Assembly: GCF_020164485.1 (NCBI RefSeq)
Contig: NZ_JAIQZA010000015.1
Coordinates: forward strand, 1 to 64,000
Length of the DNA: 64,000 bases
DNA from: Salegentibacter tibetensis
GTDB lineage: Bacteria > Bacteroidota > Bacteroidia > Flavobacteriales > Flavobacteriaceae
Reading direction: 5' to 3'
Part shown: piece after piece, positions 16,802 to 25,608 of the stretch
Position numbering within the stretch: the first letter of the stretch is position 1
Layout: each line of letters starts with the position of its first letter
Position numbers and translations under genes: made by a program
The notes under the pieces: model-generated
Seen by the model: only the letters and a program-made list of their open reading frames with translations
Databases searched by the model: none
Told to the model about the DNA's origin: nothing

Positions 16802-18028
16802 TTAGATGATTTTCTTTAAAACCCAAATCAATCTTTTTACCTCATCCAGGGAATTGTAATGCACCAAACTTACTCTCACCACGCCGTTCTTTTCTTTTAA
16901 TCCGGAGTCTTCAATAAGTTTTTTCGCATAGAAATCACCAAACCGAATTCCTATACGGTAATCGTCTACTTTTTCAACGATTTCATCACTTTTCAGTTTA
17001 TTATGTACAAATGAGATTGTGGGCACCCTTTTTTCTCTTTCTGCGGTATTTCGGCCAATAATTTTAATGTCGGGATGTTCATCGAGGTAAGTGATTAAAG
17101 GCTTACTTATTCGTTCCTCGTGCCGGCCAATCAATTCAAAAATCTTATCCATTTTTTCCTGAAAATCGGCCTTCTTCTCTCTTGGAAATTCGTGTTTAAA
17201 TAATTGTTCAAAATATTCGGTGATTCCCAGTAAACTGTAGGTAAGTTCAAAATTGAAATTTCCGGGCTGAAATTTATATGGCACATCTTTTTTGGTAAAA
17301 AAGTAATGGTTAATGCCATCCATTTTATACAACTGATTGTACTTGCCGTACATCACTGCCAGATGAGGGCCATAGGTTTTATACCAACTGAAAACATAGA
17401 AATCTACATCTAGATTTCTCACATCCACCCGTCGGTGCGGCGCATAGGCCACGCCATCTACACAAATTAATGCGCCGGCTTTATGAACAGTTTTCACGAT
17501 TTCTTTAATTGGGTTTATACTTCCTAAAATATTTGAAGCGTGGGTTACCGCGACTAATTTAGTTCGCTTGGTCAGTAATTTTTTGAGGTCGTTTATTTCC
17601 AGTTCCAGGCTGTCAGGATTTGCTTTCCAAACTTTTACATTAATGCCTTTTTCCTTTAGATCTGTCCAGGGTGAAACATTGGCTTCGTGGTCGGTATTGG
17701 TTACTATTACCTCATCACCCTCCTGCCATTGCTTGCTAATACAAATGCTTAAAATTCGTAAAAGCATAGAGGAGGATGGACCTATTACCACTTCTTCCGG
17801 CTTACCTGCATTTATAAATTTACTAACCTGTTTGGTGGCAAAATTGAGTTTTTCGCCGGCTTCCTTTGAAACCTTATATGAAGCGCCCAGTTGTACATTA
17901 TGGTGCAGTAAATATCCGCTAATGCGGTCTGCGACTTTCTTTAAGGTTTGTGAGCCACCGGCATTATCCATAAATATAAACTCCCTTTCCAGTGCCGGAA
18001 ATTGACTTCTTACAAATTCAGTATCCAT
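16802..18028 (-). CDS. Class V aminotransferase, cysteine-desulfurase-like
   Basis: The 408-residue PLP enzyme starts with FPALEREFIFMDNAGGSQ. It has VTHASNILGSINPIKEI (near 177-193), CVDGVAYAPHRRVDV, and the cofactor lysine in FYVFSWYKTYGPHLAVMYG (near 240). This matches the SufS-like subfamily typified by VC1184, not IscS/SufS proper; the catalytic Cys loop of true desulfurases is not evident. The reaction is unknown. Its ATG overlaps the TAA of the upstream S9 peptidase gene (TAATG), indicating coupled translation. Confidence 0.82.
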   Translation of the reverse strand: MDTEFVRSQFPALEREFIFMDNAGGSQTLKKVADRISGYLLHHNVQLGASYKVSKEAGEKLNFATKQVSKFINAGKPEEVVIGPSSSMLLRILSICISKQWQEGDEVIVTNTDHEANVSPWTDLKEKGINVKVWKANPDSLELEINDLKKLLTKRTKLVAVTHASNILGSINPIKEIVKTVHKAGALICVDGVAYAPHRRVDVRNLDVDFYVFSWYKTYGPHLAVMYGKYNQLYKMDGINHYFFTKKDVPYKFQPGNFNFELTYSLLGITEYFEQLFKHEFPREKKADFQEKMDKIFELIGRHEERISKPLITYLDEHPDIKIIGRNTAEREKRVPTISFVHNKLKSDEIVEKVDDYRIGIRFGDFYAKKLIEDSGLKEKNGVVRVSLVHYNSLDEVKRLIWVLKKII

Positions 18029-20421
18029 TAGTCTAGAAGGCTTTCGTTGAACAATTCCAGAATTCTGCGGTACTCATCGGTCCAACTGCTTGGCTCTACG
18101 AAACCGTGATCTTCTACCGGGTAAATTGCCATTTCCCAGTCTTCTTTGCCTAATTCAATTAAACGTTGAGAAAGCCTCACCACGTCTTGAAAATGAACAT
18201 TTACATCTACCATTCCATGGGCGATCAATAAATCTCCTTCAAGACCTTCAGCAAAATAAATAGGGGAAGACCTTTTATAGGCGATTGGATCTGCAGCCGG
18301 TTCATTTAGAATATTGGAAGTATAGCCGTGATTATAATGCGCCCAATCGGTAACCGATCTTAACGCAGCGCCGGCCTTAAAAGTTTCCGGTTCGGTAAAC
18401 ATTCCCATAAGGGTGATAAATCCGCCGTAACTTCCACCGTAAACACCTACTTTTTCAGGATTCACTCCGTGATTTTCTATAAGGTATTCCACTCCGTCAA
18501 CCTGGTCAGAAAGATCTTTTCCACCCATATGGCGGTAAATTCCGGTACGCCAGTCACGCCCGTAACCCGCACTTCCACGGTAATCAATATCGATTACGGT
18601 ATAGCCAAGATCGGTTAATAAATTATGGAACATGTATTCCCTAAAGTAACTGCTCCACCATTTGTGGACGTTCTGAAGGTAACCCGCACCGTGAACAAAT
18701 ACAACCGCGGCATCATTTTTCACATCGGCTTCAGGTTTGTATAATCTCGCCGGCACCATAGCACCGTCTTCGGCTTCAAATTCTATTAATTCAGGTTCCC
18801 TCCATTCGTAGCTGCTAAATGCTTCAGATTGTCCTTCCGTCAATTTTTCAGCTTCAGCATTTGCTTTTGATTTCTTTAAATATAATTCCCAGGGTTTGTT
18901 GCTGTAAGAATGTAAAATGGCTATATTTTTTTCATCGGGAGAAAGATAGACATCGTTGTTGCCCTCCATTTGGGTGAGTTTTTCCATCTTCCCGCCCATA
19001 ACCGGCATTTTATAATAATGGCGTTCACCCGGTCCAACTTCTGAAGTTGTTAAAAACCAATGCTTTTTATTATTTGAAAGTTCCGGGTCAAAAACTTCAA
19101 AATCACCTTCGGTAAGTGCTTTTTTATTTCCGGTAGTAACATCTAATAGATACAAATGCGAATAGCCGGTTTCTTCACTTTGAAAGTAGATATGTTTATT
19201 ATCGGGTAACCAGCCCATGTCCTCGCCCCCATAGTAAGAGTAACCAATTCCGGGTCCGGCAATCCATGCTTCGTCACGCTGTCGGTCTAAAGTGTTTAAC
19301 TCTCCGGTTTCCAGGTCAATTTTAGCGATCCAGCGGTCTTTATTATCTTTAGAACGAATGTTAACCACCGCGTGTTCCCCGTTTTTAGAAAAATAAACCG
19401 TAGTAGGGGCTACCTCCCTTTCGGTTTCTTCCCATTCTTTATCGGGGTAATCTGTTACGTAATCGGGTAGGTCGGTAATTCCGGGTAAATCTTCTGTTTT
19501 TAAGGTATAAACGGTATCTTTTTCAAAATTGTAGATGGCCAGTTCAATACTGGTCTTATCGTCACCTACTTTGCTTCTTGCCGGTAAGTTGACGGTGTAG
19601 CCAGATTCGTCAACATAATTAGGCACGTCGGTGCTTCCATCCTGCTCCCGGGTAATAAGTTTGAAAGTTGCGAATTTTGCATTGGGGGACACCTGCAAAT
19701 TACTTAGATCGCGATCTTCCAGGTAAAAAGTATAGGCTTCTTTTTCAGCCGTAGCTTCGCGGTAGGCTTCCCTGCTTTCTTTATCGGTTTTTCTTTTGTT
19801 TACAACCTCCAGTAATCCCAGGTTTTCATCTCTTACCCAGGCATCTTTTTCTGAAGTTTTATCTTCCTTTTCCTCTTCGGCTTTGCCTTCAGTGATATTG
19901 GTTAATTGTTTAATGCTGCCTGCTTTTCTATCGTATATAAAAGCATTATCGCTGGCATTAAAGCTGATTTTATTTTCGTCTGCCAGAAATTCGGCATTGG
20001 TAATAGCTTCTGAGAGATCTAATAATTGAGTGGTTTCGCCAGATCTAATATCATAAATTACCAGGTTTCCATTTTTGCTGAAAATCTTTTTGCTCCGGTC
20101 TTTATTGAAATCACCGTAAGAGGGAATTAGTTTTCGTTCTTCTTCCAAACTCACTTTGCTGATTTTCGAAGTATTCTTTAACTCAATTTTATAAAGAGAG
20201 TCTTGTACATTTTTTTTAGGATTATAATCAAAATAAATGGTTTTGCTATCGGCGCTCCATTTCACGTTAGAAGGAAACGTGCCCATCCAGTTCGGATCCT
20301 GCATAATTTTTTCTACGGAAAGTTCGCTTGTTTGGGAAATTCCGGTAAAACTGAAACTTATAAATAGAAAAAAGAGGAAGTGAAATTTAAAATTGAAGGT
20401 GTTTTGTAAGGTTTTTTTCAT
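18028..20421 (-). CDS. S9 family peptidase (prolyl oligopeptidase/DPP IV-like), exported
   Basis: The 797 residues have an N-terminal signal segment (about residues 10-29). Residues 35-540 form a beta-propeller with WSADSKTIYFDYNPKK, MGWLPDNKHIYFQSEE and similar blades. The alpha/beta-hydrolase domain has oxyanion FVHGAGYLQNVHKW, nucleophile GVYGGSYGGFITLMG (near 670), acid in AHGMVDVNVHFQD, and His in YPVEDHGFVEPSS. It probably cleaves peptides in the periplasm. It is the first gene of a two-gene unit with the aminotransferase. Confidence 0.93.
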   Translation of the reverse strand: MKKTLQNTFNFKFHFLFFLFISFSFTGISQTSELSVEKIMQDPNWMGTFPSNVKWSADSKTIYFDYNPKKNVQDSLYKIELKNTSKISKVSLEEERKLIPSYGDFNKDRSKKIFSKNGNLVIYDIRSGETTQLLDLSEAITNAEFLADENKISFNASDNAFIYDRKAGSIKQLTNITEGKAEEEKEDKTSEKDAWVRDENLGLLEVVNKRKTDKESREAYREATAEKEAYTFYLEDRDLSNLQVSPNAKFATFKLITREQDGSTDVPNYVDESGYTVNLPARSKVGDDKTSIELAIYNFEKDTVYTLKTEDLPGITDLPDYVTDYPDKEWEETEREVAPTTVYFSKNGEHAVVNIRSKDNKDRWIAKIDLETGELNTLDRQRDEAWIAGPGIGYSYYGGEDMGWLPDNKHIYFQSEETGYSHLYLLDVTTGNKKALTEGDFEVFDPELSNNKKHWFLTTSEVGPGERHYYKMPVMGGKMEKLTQMEGNNDVYLSPDEKNIAILHSYSNKPWELYLKKSKANAEAEKLTEGQSEAFSSYEWREPELIEFEAEDGAMVPARLYKPEADVKNDAAVVFVHGAGYLQNVHKWWSSYFREYMFHNLLTDLGYTVIDIDYRGSAGYGRDWRTGIYRHMGGKDLSDQVDGVEYLIENHGVNPEKVGVYGGSYGGFITLMGMFTEPETFKAGAALRSVTDWAHYNHGYTSNILNEPAADPIAYKRSSPIYFAEGLEGDLLIAHGMVDVNVHFQDVVRLSQRLIELGKEDWEMAIYPVEDHGFVEPSSWTDEYRRILELFNESLLD

Positions 20422-20564
20422 CGATTTAAGGAGTTGTGGGTTTATTTTTTAAAAGCAGTGCCAATATAGTTAAATTGATAATACTTGTAAAGTGCTATTG
20501 TAAACACTCCATCCGGTCTTAATTAATATCTTTATCCTGAAAAATTAAAATTTAATAATACAGA

Positions 20565-22115
20565 ATGAAGAAAAATTTACGTACACTTTTTAGTTTATTT
20601 CTTGTAGCGGGTGCATTACAGGTGCAGGCGCAGGAAGAAATGGTCGATAAAATTCTTGCCGAGGCCAATGAAAATTCAAAATTAGAAGAACTTGCCCATG
20701 AGCTGGTAGATGTTGTAGGTCCGCGATTGGTGGGGACTCCACAAATGAAAAACGCGCACGACTGGGCGGTGAAGAAATATGATAGCTGGGGAATTTCAGC
20801 TGAAAACGAGGAATATGGAACCTGGCGTGGCTGGGAGCGAGGAATCACCCATATTGACCTTGTTGAGCCACGATTAAGAACGCTGCACGGGAGGCAACTT
20901 GCCTGGAGCCCTTCAACAGGAAAAAAAGGAGTAACTGCAGAGGTAGTGATATTGCCTGAAGCTTCAGACTCTGCTGCTTTTGCCAATATACTTTCTTCGG
21001 TTAAAGGAAAATTTGTAATGATCTCGGTAAACGAACCAACCGGAAGACCTCCTTATAACTGGGAAGAATGGGCAACCGAAAAATCCTGGAAAAATATGCA
21101 GCAGAGCATTAGAGAAGCCGATTCCCTTTGGAGAAACCGAATTCAAAAAACTGGTTATGGTTACCGTGAATTGCCGAAAGCACTTGAAAAAGCAGGGGCA
21201 GCAGGAATTGTGACTTCTAACTGGTCACACGGTTTTGGTGCAAATAAGGTTTTTGGTGCTTATACCAATAAAATTCCAACGATAGATTTGAATCTGGAAG
21301 ATTACGGCTTGCTTTATCGTTTGGCTGAAAATGATAATGCTCCCGAAATAAAAGTGGTTGCTGAATCTAAAGATCTAGGTGAAGTTCCTACTTTTAATAC
21401 TATTGCAAGGATTGAAGGCAGCGAAAAACCTGAAGAATATATTATACTTTCAGCTCATTTTGATTCCTGGGACGGCGGGACCGGTGCTACCGATAACGCT
21501 ACCGGAACTGTGGTAATGATGGAAACTATGCGAATTCTTAAAAAACTATATCCAAACCCAAAACGTACAATTATTGCCGGGCATTGGGGAAGTGAAGAGC
21601 AGGGACTTAACGGGTCACGTGCTTTTGTAAAGGATAATCCGGAAGTGGTTGCGAATGTTCAGGCTCTATTCAATCAGGATAATGGTACCGGAAGGGTTAA
21701 AAATATTAGCGGACAGGGTTTCCTTCACGCTTACGATTATATCGGAAGATGGCTGGAGCCGGTTCCGCAGGAAATAAAAGGTGAAATTGAAACTTCTTTC
21801 CCGGGAACACCATCGGGTGGAGGATCTGACCATGCTTCTTTTGTAGCTGCCGGAGCACCTGCATTCATGTTAAGTTCTTTAAGCTGGTCTTACTGGAACT
21901 ATACCTGGCATACCAATTTAGATACTTATGATAAGATTGTTTTCGACGATGTGAGAAGCAATGTGATCTTAACCGCTATTATGACTTATATGGCCAGCGA
22001 AGATCCTGAAACAACTTCGAGGGAGAAAGCTGTTTTACCAATTAGCAGAAGGTCTGGTGAGCAAATGACCTGGCCAGAGCCAAGGGATGCCGAGAGAAAA
22101 GGAGGATTGGATTAA
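20565..22115 (+). CDS. M28 family metallopeptidase (carboxypeptidase Q-like), exported
   Basis: The 516 residues begin with a Sec signal (MKKNLRTLFSLFLVAGALQVQAQ). A PA-like insert covers roughly residues 110-260. The dizinc peptidase core has SAHFDSWDGGTGATDNATG (near 300), GHWGSEEQGLNGSRAF (near 345) and GGGSDHASFVAAGAPAF (near 425), giving the H, D, E and final H ligands of M28. It acts in the periplasm or outer envelope on peptides. It is divergent from the S9 gene (143-nt gap). Confidence 0.92.
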   Translation: MKKNLRTLFSLFLVAGALQVQAQEEMVDKILAEANENSKLEELAHELVDVVGPRLVGTPQMKNAHDWAVKKYDSWGISAENEEYGTWRGWERGITHIDLVEPRLRTLHGRQLAWSPSTGKKGVTAEVVILPEASDSAAFANILSSVKGKFVMISVNEPTGRPPYNWEEWATEKSWKNMQQSIREADSLWRNRIQKTGYGYRELPKALEKAGAAGIVTSNWSHGFGANKVFGAYTNKIPTIDLNLEDYGLLYRLAENDNAPEIKVVAESKDLGEVPTFNTIARIEGSEKPEEYIILSAHFDSWDGGTGATDNATGTVVMMETMRILKKLYPNPKRTIIAGHWGSEEQGLNGSRAFVKDNPEVVANVQALFNQDNGTGRVKNISGQGFLHAYDYIGRWLEPVPQEIKGEIETSFPGTPSGGGSDHASFVAAGAPAFMLSSLSWSYWNYTWHTNLDTYDKIVFDDVRSNVILTAIMTYMASEDPETTSREKAVLPISRRSGEQMTWPEPRDAERKGGLD

Positions 22116-22140
22116 GTTCTGATTTTTTTCTGAATAAAAA

Positions 22141-22581
22141 GAGGTTGTTTGTAAAGTCTTTAAATTCGTCATCCTGAACTTGTTTCAGGATCTAAGATGT
22201 TAAATATTTAAAACATGTTAGAAGCTGAAACAGGTTACCATTGACGTATTTTTAAAATCCTGTTATTCAGGCTTGTTTTTATAATTCAAAATGAAACTTA
22301 ACTGGTATGGAAGTTTCTTTTTTTCATTTTTTGCTCGCCCAAAAAACGAAACAAAAAAGGGCGTCCTATGTGGAGGTGTTTTTTTTGGCAACAGGGCCAA
22401 AAAATCGCAAATCAGCAGCTAAATTTTTTCCAAGGCTTCAAATTATTAACGCTGCTGATTTTCTACACTCACACACGGAGTTTAAAACTCGCTTTGCTCG
22501 AAAACGTCATTTTCCTCCGCTAGGTAATTTTTTTTATCACGGGTCTCAGCTTGACGGAAACAGAATTTTTCAAACAACCTC
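22141..22581. repeat. Intergenic repeat element, copy 3 (long composite)
   Basis: The ends GAGGTTGTTTG (22141-22151) and CAAACAACCTC (22571-22581) are inverted repeats. Positions 22165-22253 match copy 1 over about 85 bp, with a short central length difference. The remaining 300 bp are low-complexity T-rich and GC-patchy sequence with GCTCGCCCAAAAAACGAAAC, a type I know as recurrent junk in Bacteroidota intergenic regions. A 100-codon frame inside is an artefact of the repeat. Convergent genes lie on both sides. Confidence 0.7.
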
Positions 22582-22605
22582 CTCTATTTATAGAAATCTA
22601 AAAGT

Positions 22606-22974
22606 TTAACCTTCAAGATCTGCTCCTACAGGGATTGCGCAATCGTGATAAGGCTCTCCGTGAGCAGGGTTTTTAGTAGGTTTTGCTTCTTTCAACCTGA
22701 TAGGAGAAGTAGTCATTTCTGAACTGGAACCTGCATTGGTATTATTATTTGCTCCGCTTAAAGAAGCACCAACCGGCATATCGCAACGGTGACCTGGTTC
22801 CCCGTGTGGCGGGTTAACATCTGGAGTTTCTGCACTTCCAGCCGTGTTTCCACTCATTTCAGTATTTGTAGTGGTCTGGGTTTTGGGAGTTTTTTCTTCG
22901 TCTTTACAAGAAGTAATAGCGGTAAGTGATACAACCGCTAATCCTAGAAAAATTTTATTAAAAGTGATTTTCAT
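22606..22974 (-). CDS. Small lipoprotein with duplicated HGEPxHxC motif
   Basis: The 122-residue lipoprotein has signal MKITFNKIFLGLAVVSLTAI followed by TSC, with the lipidation Cys at residue 23. After a Thr/Ser-rich linker, a motif occurs twice: NPPHGEPGHRCDMPVGASL (about 54-72) and NPAHGEPYHDCAIPVGADL (about 102-120). Conserved His, His, Cys, Pro and Gly suggest metal or redox chemistry. I recognise this motif from Bacteroidota lipoproteins but know no function. It lies 43 nt downstream of the DUF1028 gene and may be co-transcribed. Confidence 0.72.
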   Translation of the reverse strand: MKITFNKIFLGLAVVSLTAITSCKDEEKTPKTQTTTNTEMSGNTAGSAETPDVNPPHGEPGHRCDMPVGASLSGANNNTNAGSSSEMTTSPIRLKEAKPTKNPAHGEPYHDCAIPVGADLEG

Positions 22975-23017
22975 AATAGCATTGTTTTATGTTCTAAAGA
23001 TACTAAATCTGTGAGGA

Positions 23018-24007
23018 TTACTGGGTAAGCATCTCCAATTCCTCTTCGGTGACATCTATAAGTCCGGCTTTTGGCAAACGCTTCAGCATTGTCCTCCAGT
23101 TTTCATCTTCATCAAAAATCCTGTCAAAAATTTGTTTTGCTTCGTCTAAACGATCGCTATTGGCAAGGGCTACAGCTTTCCAAAATCTCATTTCCAGGTT
23201 ATCGGGAAACATACTTTCAGCAGTGCCATATTCCTCTAAAGCTTTTTCTACATTTCCTTCTTCCATAGCCAGATCGCCACGGTTCATAAATTCGTAAGCT
23301 CTCGCGGTTTTTAGTAATCGGTCTAATTCTTTAACCGGGTTTTCGTGATCGTCTACCCGAAGGTCTATTTTTTTGTCTTTCCAGATTTCTTCAATTTTGT
23401 CGGGCCCAACCACGATTAAAGCAGCCGATTGTTTCCCCCGAATATCACCACCTGCATCCTGAGCGGCTTTTAAAACAGCAACCACTCTTTCGGCTAAAGG
23501 CAGGTTTATATTTTCTGTGAATGCCTGAGCCATTGCCGGTACAACATCATCATTAAGCATCATATTTGCCTGAACGGAAAAATTATCTCCATTCACGTGT
23601 TTAGCTTCAGCTACACATTTTTCTCCTGTGTACGCCGCATTTGCTCCAGATTTCCCCAAAATGGCAAGTTGTCTAAAATCACGACCTTCGTCATTATTGA
23701 TAAGGCTTTCCACGGCTTCTTCAGGAGTATATCCATCATCTAAAAGCTTAAGTCCTTCGGGACCAAAAGCGGGATTTACAAAAGACTGGGTGGCGACTAC
23801 CCCAACCCCCGATTTTCCCCAGGCTACAAGTGGGCCGACTGAAAACCAATGGCTTTGAACGCCAACTGCCATTTCACCGGTTTTGGCATCGCGAGCCACA
23901 ATAGAATAGGTATGTGCGAAAGCGTCTCCGCTAATTTCAGAAGTTTGGGCTGTACTATTTAAAGTTGAAATAAATATTAAAGCGGTAAAGAGTAAAAATT
24001 GCTTCAT
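23018..24007 (-). CDS. DUF1028 protein with C-terminal TPR-like region, exported
   Basis: The 329 residues start with a Sec signal (MKQFLLFTALIFISTLNSTAQ). The DUF1028 domain (about 25-235) has HTYSIVARDAKTGEMAVGVQSHWFSVG, where the conserved T/S next to processed Met or Ala suggests an Ntn-hydrolase-like fold, and GGDIRGKQSAALIVV. The C-terminal 90 residues form TPR-like helices (AMEEGNVEKALEEYGTAESMFPDN). It probably acts in the periplasm; the reaction is unknown. Confidence 0.85.
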   Translation of the reverse strand: MKQFLLFTALIFISTLNSTAQTSEISGDAFAHTYSIVARDAKTGEMAVGVQSHWFSVGPLVAWGKSGVGVVATQSFVNPAFGPEGLKLLDDGYTPEEAVESLINNDEGRDFRQLAILGKSGANAAYTGEKCVAEAKHVNGDNFSVQANMMLNDDVVPAMAQAFTENINLPLAERVVAVLKAAQDAGGDIRGKQSAALIVVGPDKIEEIWKDKKIDLRVDDHENPVKELDRLLKTARAYEFMNRGDLAMEEGNVEKALEEYGTAESMFPDNLEMRFWKAVALANSDRLDEAKQIFDRIFDEDENWRTMLKRLPKAGLIDVTEEELEMLTQ

Positions 24008-24146
24008 AATTGAGTATTCTGATTAAAAACTAAAGATAACGAAACTCTACTTAATTATTCCCCCGGTAGATTTAAGACTCCGGGTTTTGATTCGATTGGG
24101 ATTTTTTGGCGCATATATTTCTTAGGCTTATCCCAGGTTTATTTGT

Positions 24147-24842
24147 TTAAAAAGTATGGTGCAGGCTAAGCTGAATTTGTCCCTTACTAACATCATCTGT
24201 AGTCTGCGTCATATACCCGCCCTGTAGTTTTAGATTGTCTTTTAAGGCATAACCCAGCGCAGAATAAAAGCGGTTACGGTCAAATAATTCTACACTCCGG
24301 CCGGCTCCAATTCCTCTTTCTCCGTTAATAAATAGCTCATTGTACAATGCAATATAAATGGCATCTTTATTAAGATTGGGCTGATTTAAAGGAATGTTCA
24401 AAAACAGGTTGTAACGGTATCGTGTTCTAAAGTCCTGATTTTCTACCCAGCGCTGTTCATATCTAAAACGGTGAGTAAGGTAAAATCGACTGCTTATTTT
24501 ATGTGGAAGTAAGGCTTCCTGGTAAATTCTGCTTTCGCCCGAAGTTTCGTTGCTGTCACCAAACTCTCCAGAGGTGATATTACCATATCCAAGGGTGAAT
24601 TTTACATCGGCATTTTTAGGGGAATAGGTAAGGCCCCCACGAATAAGTAATTGCTCAAGGTCACCGCCGAGGTCCCAGTTTCTATATTGTATATCTCCCT
24701 GAAGTCCCCATTGACTTTCGCCAAAATCGGTGTTCCAGAAATACATATACCAGGCACCGGTTTGATCTTCATCAATTTGGGCATTGGCAGAAAATGATAT
24801 AAATAGGCTAAATAGAACTGCGGAAACAAATAATTTTTTCAT
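24147..24842 (-). CDS. DUF2490 outer-membrane protein
   Basis: The start at 24842 gives a 231-residue product with a clean signal peptide (MKKLFVSAVLFSLFISFSANAQ). An upstream in-frame ATG at 24869 would overlap the -7 box and add a basic stretch. The mature part is a small beta-barrel with amphipathic strands (WGLQGDIQYRNWDLG; FYLTHRFRYEQRW; LQGGYMTQTTDD) and a terminal aromatic (LSLHHTF), fitting DUF2490. The role is unknown. Confidence 0.82.
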   Translation of the reverse strand: MKKLFVSAVLFSLFISFSANAQIDEDQTGAWYMYFWNTDFGESQWGLQGDIQYRNWDLGGDLEQLLIRGGLTYSPKNADVKFTLGYGNITSGEFGDSNETSGESRIYQEALLPHKISSRFYLTHRFRYEQRWVENQDFRTRYRYNLFLNIPLNQPNLNKDAIYIALYNELFINGERGIGAGRSVELFDRNRFYSALGYALKDNLKLQGGYMTQTTDDVSKGQIQLSLHHTF

Positions 24843-24857
24843 TTTTCGCTTTTTCCG

Positions 24858-24865
24858 CAAATATA
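24858..24865 (-). promoter_or_regulatory. -7 promoter box for the DUF2490 gene
   Basis: The minus strand reads TATATTTG, matching TAnnTTTG, 15 nt upstream of the start at 24842. This supports that start over the longer frame. Confidence 0.45.
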
Positions 24866-24891
24866 GCATTCCGCAGAGAAAAAATAGGGAT

Positions 24892-25206
24892 TTACAGTTC
24901 TTTCACGTTTGTTACCAATATATAAAGAGGTCCACCATCTACAGGATATCCCTCTATTTTTGAGCCCGAAATAGAAACTTCTTTCCCAATAAATTCGTCT
25001 AGATCTAAATTTTCACTCTTAAGGGCATAGAACTCATCTTCTGTATTAAGGGTATGTGTACCATATTGATAAGAAGTTATTCCCTGACTTTCTATGGTTC
25101 CTGTGAGTTGCATCTGTTCATTTAAATTTTGCCTGTTACAATTAGTACTCAGAAAAATAAGACTTGTAACCAGGCTTAGAATTATAGCTTTCATAAAAGT
25201 TTTCAT
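24892..25206 (-). CDS. Small lipoprotein, unknown function (104 aa)
   Basis: The signal MKTFMKAIILSLVTSLIFLS is followed by TNC, with the lipidation Cys at 23. The remaining 80 residues are beta-rich (LTGTIESQGITSYQYGTHTL, LDEFIGKEVSISGSKIEGYP), compatible with an OB-fold-like domain. No family is recognised. It ends 27 nt before the DUF2490 -7 box region and is read in the same direction. Confidence 0.6.
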   Translation of the reverse strand: MKTFMKAIILSLVTSLIFLSTNCNRQNLNEQMQLTGTIESQGITSYQYGTHTLNTEDEFYALKSENLDLDEFIGKEVSISGSKIEGYPVDGGPLYILVTNVKEL

Positions 25207-25302
25207 TTAATAATAGAATAGCAGCTGAATTAAAGTTAATAAAAGGAAAGCAACCCTGCTGAAGTTTTAAGTTATAATATGATGAATTTCTGAAAACATT
25301 AT

Positions 25303-25310
25303 TATTTTTG
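25303..25310 (+). promoter_or_regulatory. -7 promoter box for tRNA-Arg
   Basis: TATTTTTG matches TAnnTTTG, 12 nt upstream of the mature tRNA 5' end. Confidence 0.55.
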
Positions 25311-25322
25311 TGCCGCTTACAA

Positions 25323-25394
25323 GGCCTCGTAGTTCAACGGATAGAATAGAAGTTTCCTAAACTTTAGATCCAAGTTCGATTCTTGGCGAGGTCA
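25323..25394 (+). tRNA. tRNA-Arg (anticodon CCU)
   Basis: The 72-nt sequence folds as a cloverleaf. The acceptor is GGCCTCG/CGAGGTC. The D arm is GTTC/GAAT. The anticodon arm is GAAGT-TTCCTAA-ACTTT with anticodon CCT. A 4-nt variable loop follows, then T arm CCAAG-TTCGATT-CTTGG and discriminator A at 25394. CCA is not encoded. Its 3' end is the integration site of the 19-kb island, which restores an intact tRNA. Confidence 0.95.
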
Positions 25395-25395
25395 C
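25374..25395 (+). repeat. attL: 22-bp tRNA 3' end, left island junction
   Basis: The 22 bp from the T-loop (GTTCGATTC) to the base after the discriminator (GAGGTCAC) are repeated exactly at 44390-44411. Sequence after 25395 differs from that after 44411, as expected for a site-specific insertion. An integrase gene begins 214 nt downstream. Confidence 0.92.
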
Positions 25396-25495
25396 TTTTA
25401 ACATTTTAAATGAAATCAAAAAACACTTAATCGTCTGAATATCAGTTTTTTAATATTTTTTAATTTTAGATGATGTTTAATGATATCGCTGTAAA

Positions 25496-25514
25496 AGTTC
25501 ACAAATCGTCAACA
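25496..25514 (+). repeat. Left subterminal 19-bp direct repeat
   Basis: AGTTCACAAATCGTCAACA occurs here, 100 bp inside attL, and again at 44319-44337, 52 bp inside attR. The position suggests integrase arm-type or accessory factor binding sites. Confidence 0.6.
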
Positions 25515-25608
25515 TTTTTTCAGCAAAAATTCTTATCTTGATATTATGAAATTGTTCTCATAATGGTGGTTTGACTTCGCAAAATTGTTCAACTTAAAAT
25601 CATCAGTT

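Noticed and set aside
22307-22609. Open frame of 100 codons inside the long intergenic element
   Set aside because: It is read through the repeat's T-rich and low-complexity blocks and its right IR; the product has no plausible protein character, and similar frames are artefacts of recurrent Bacteroidota repeats.
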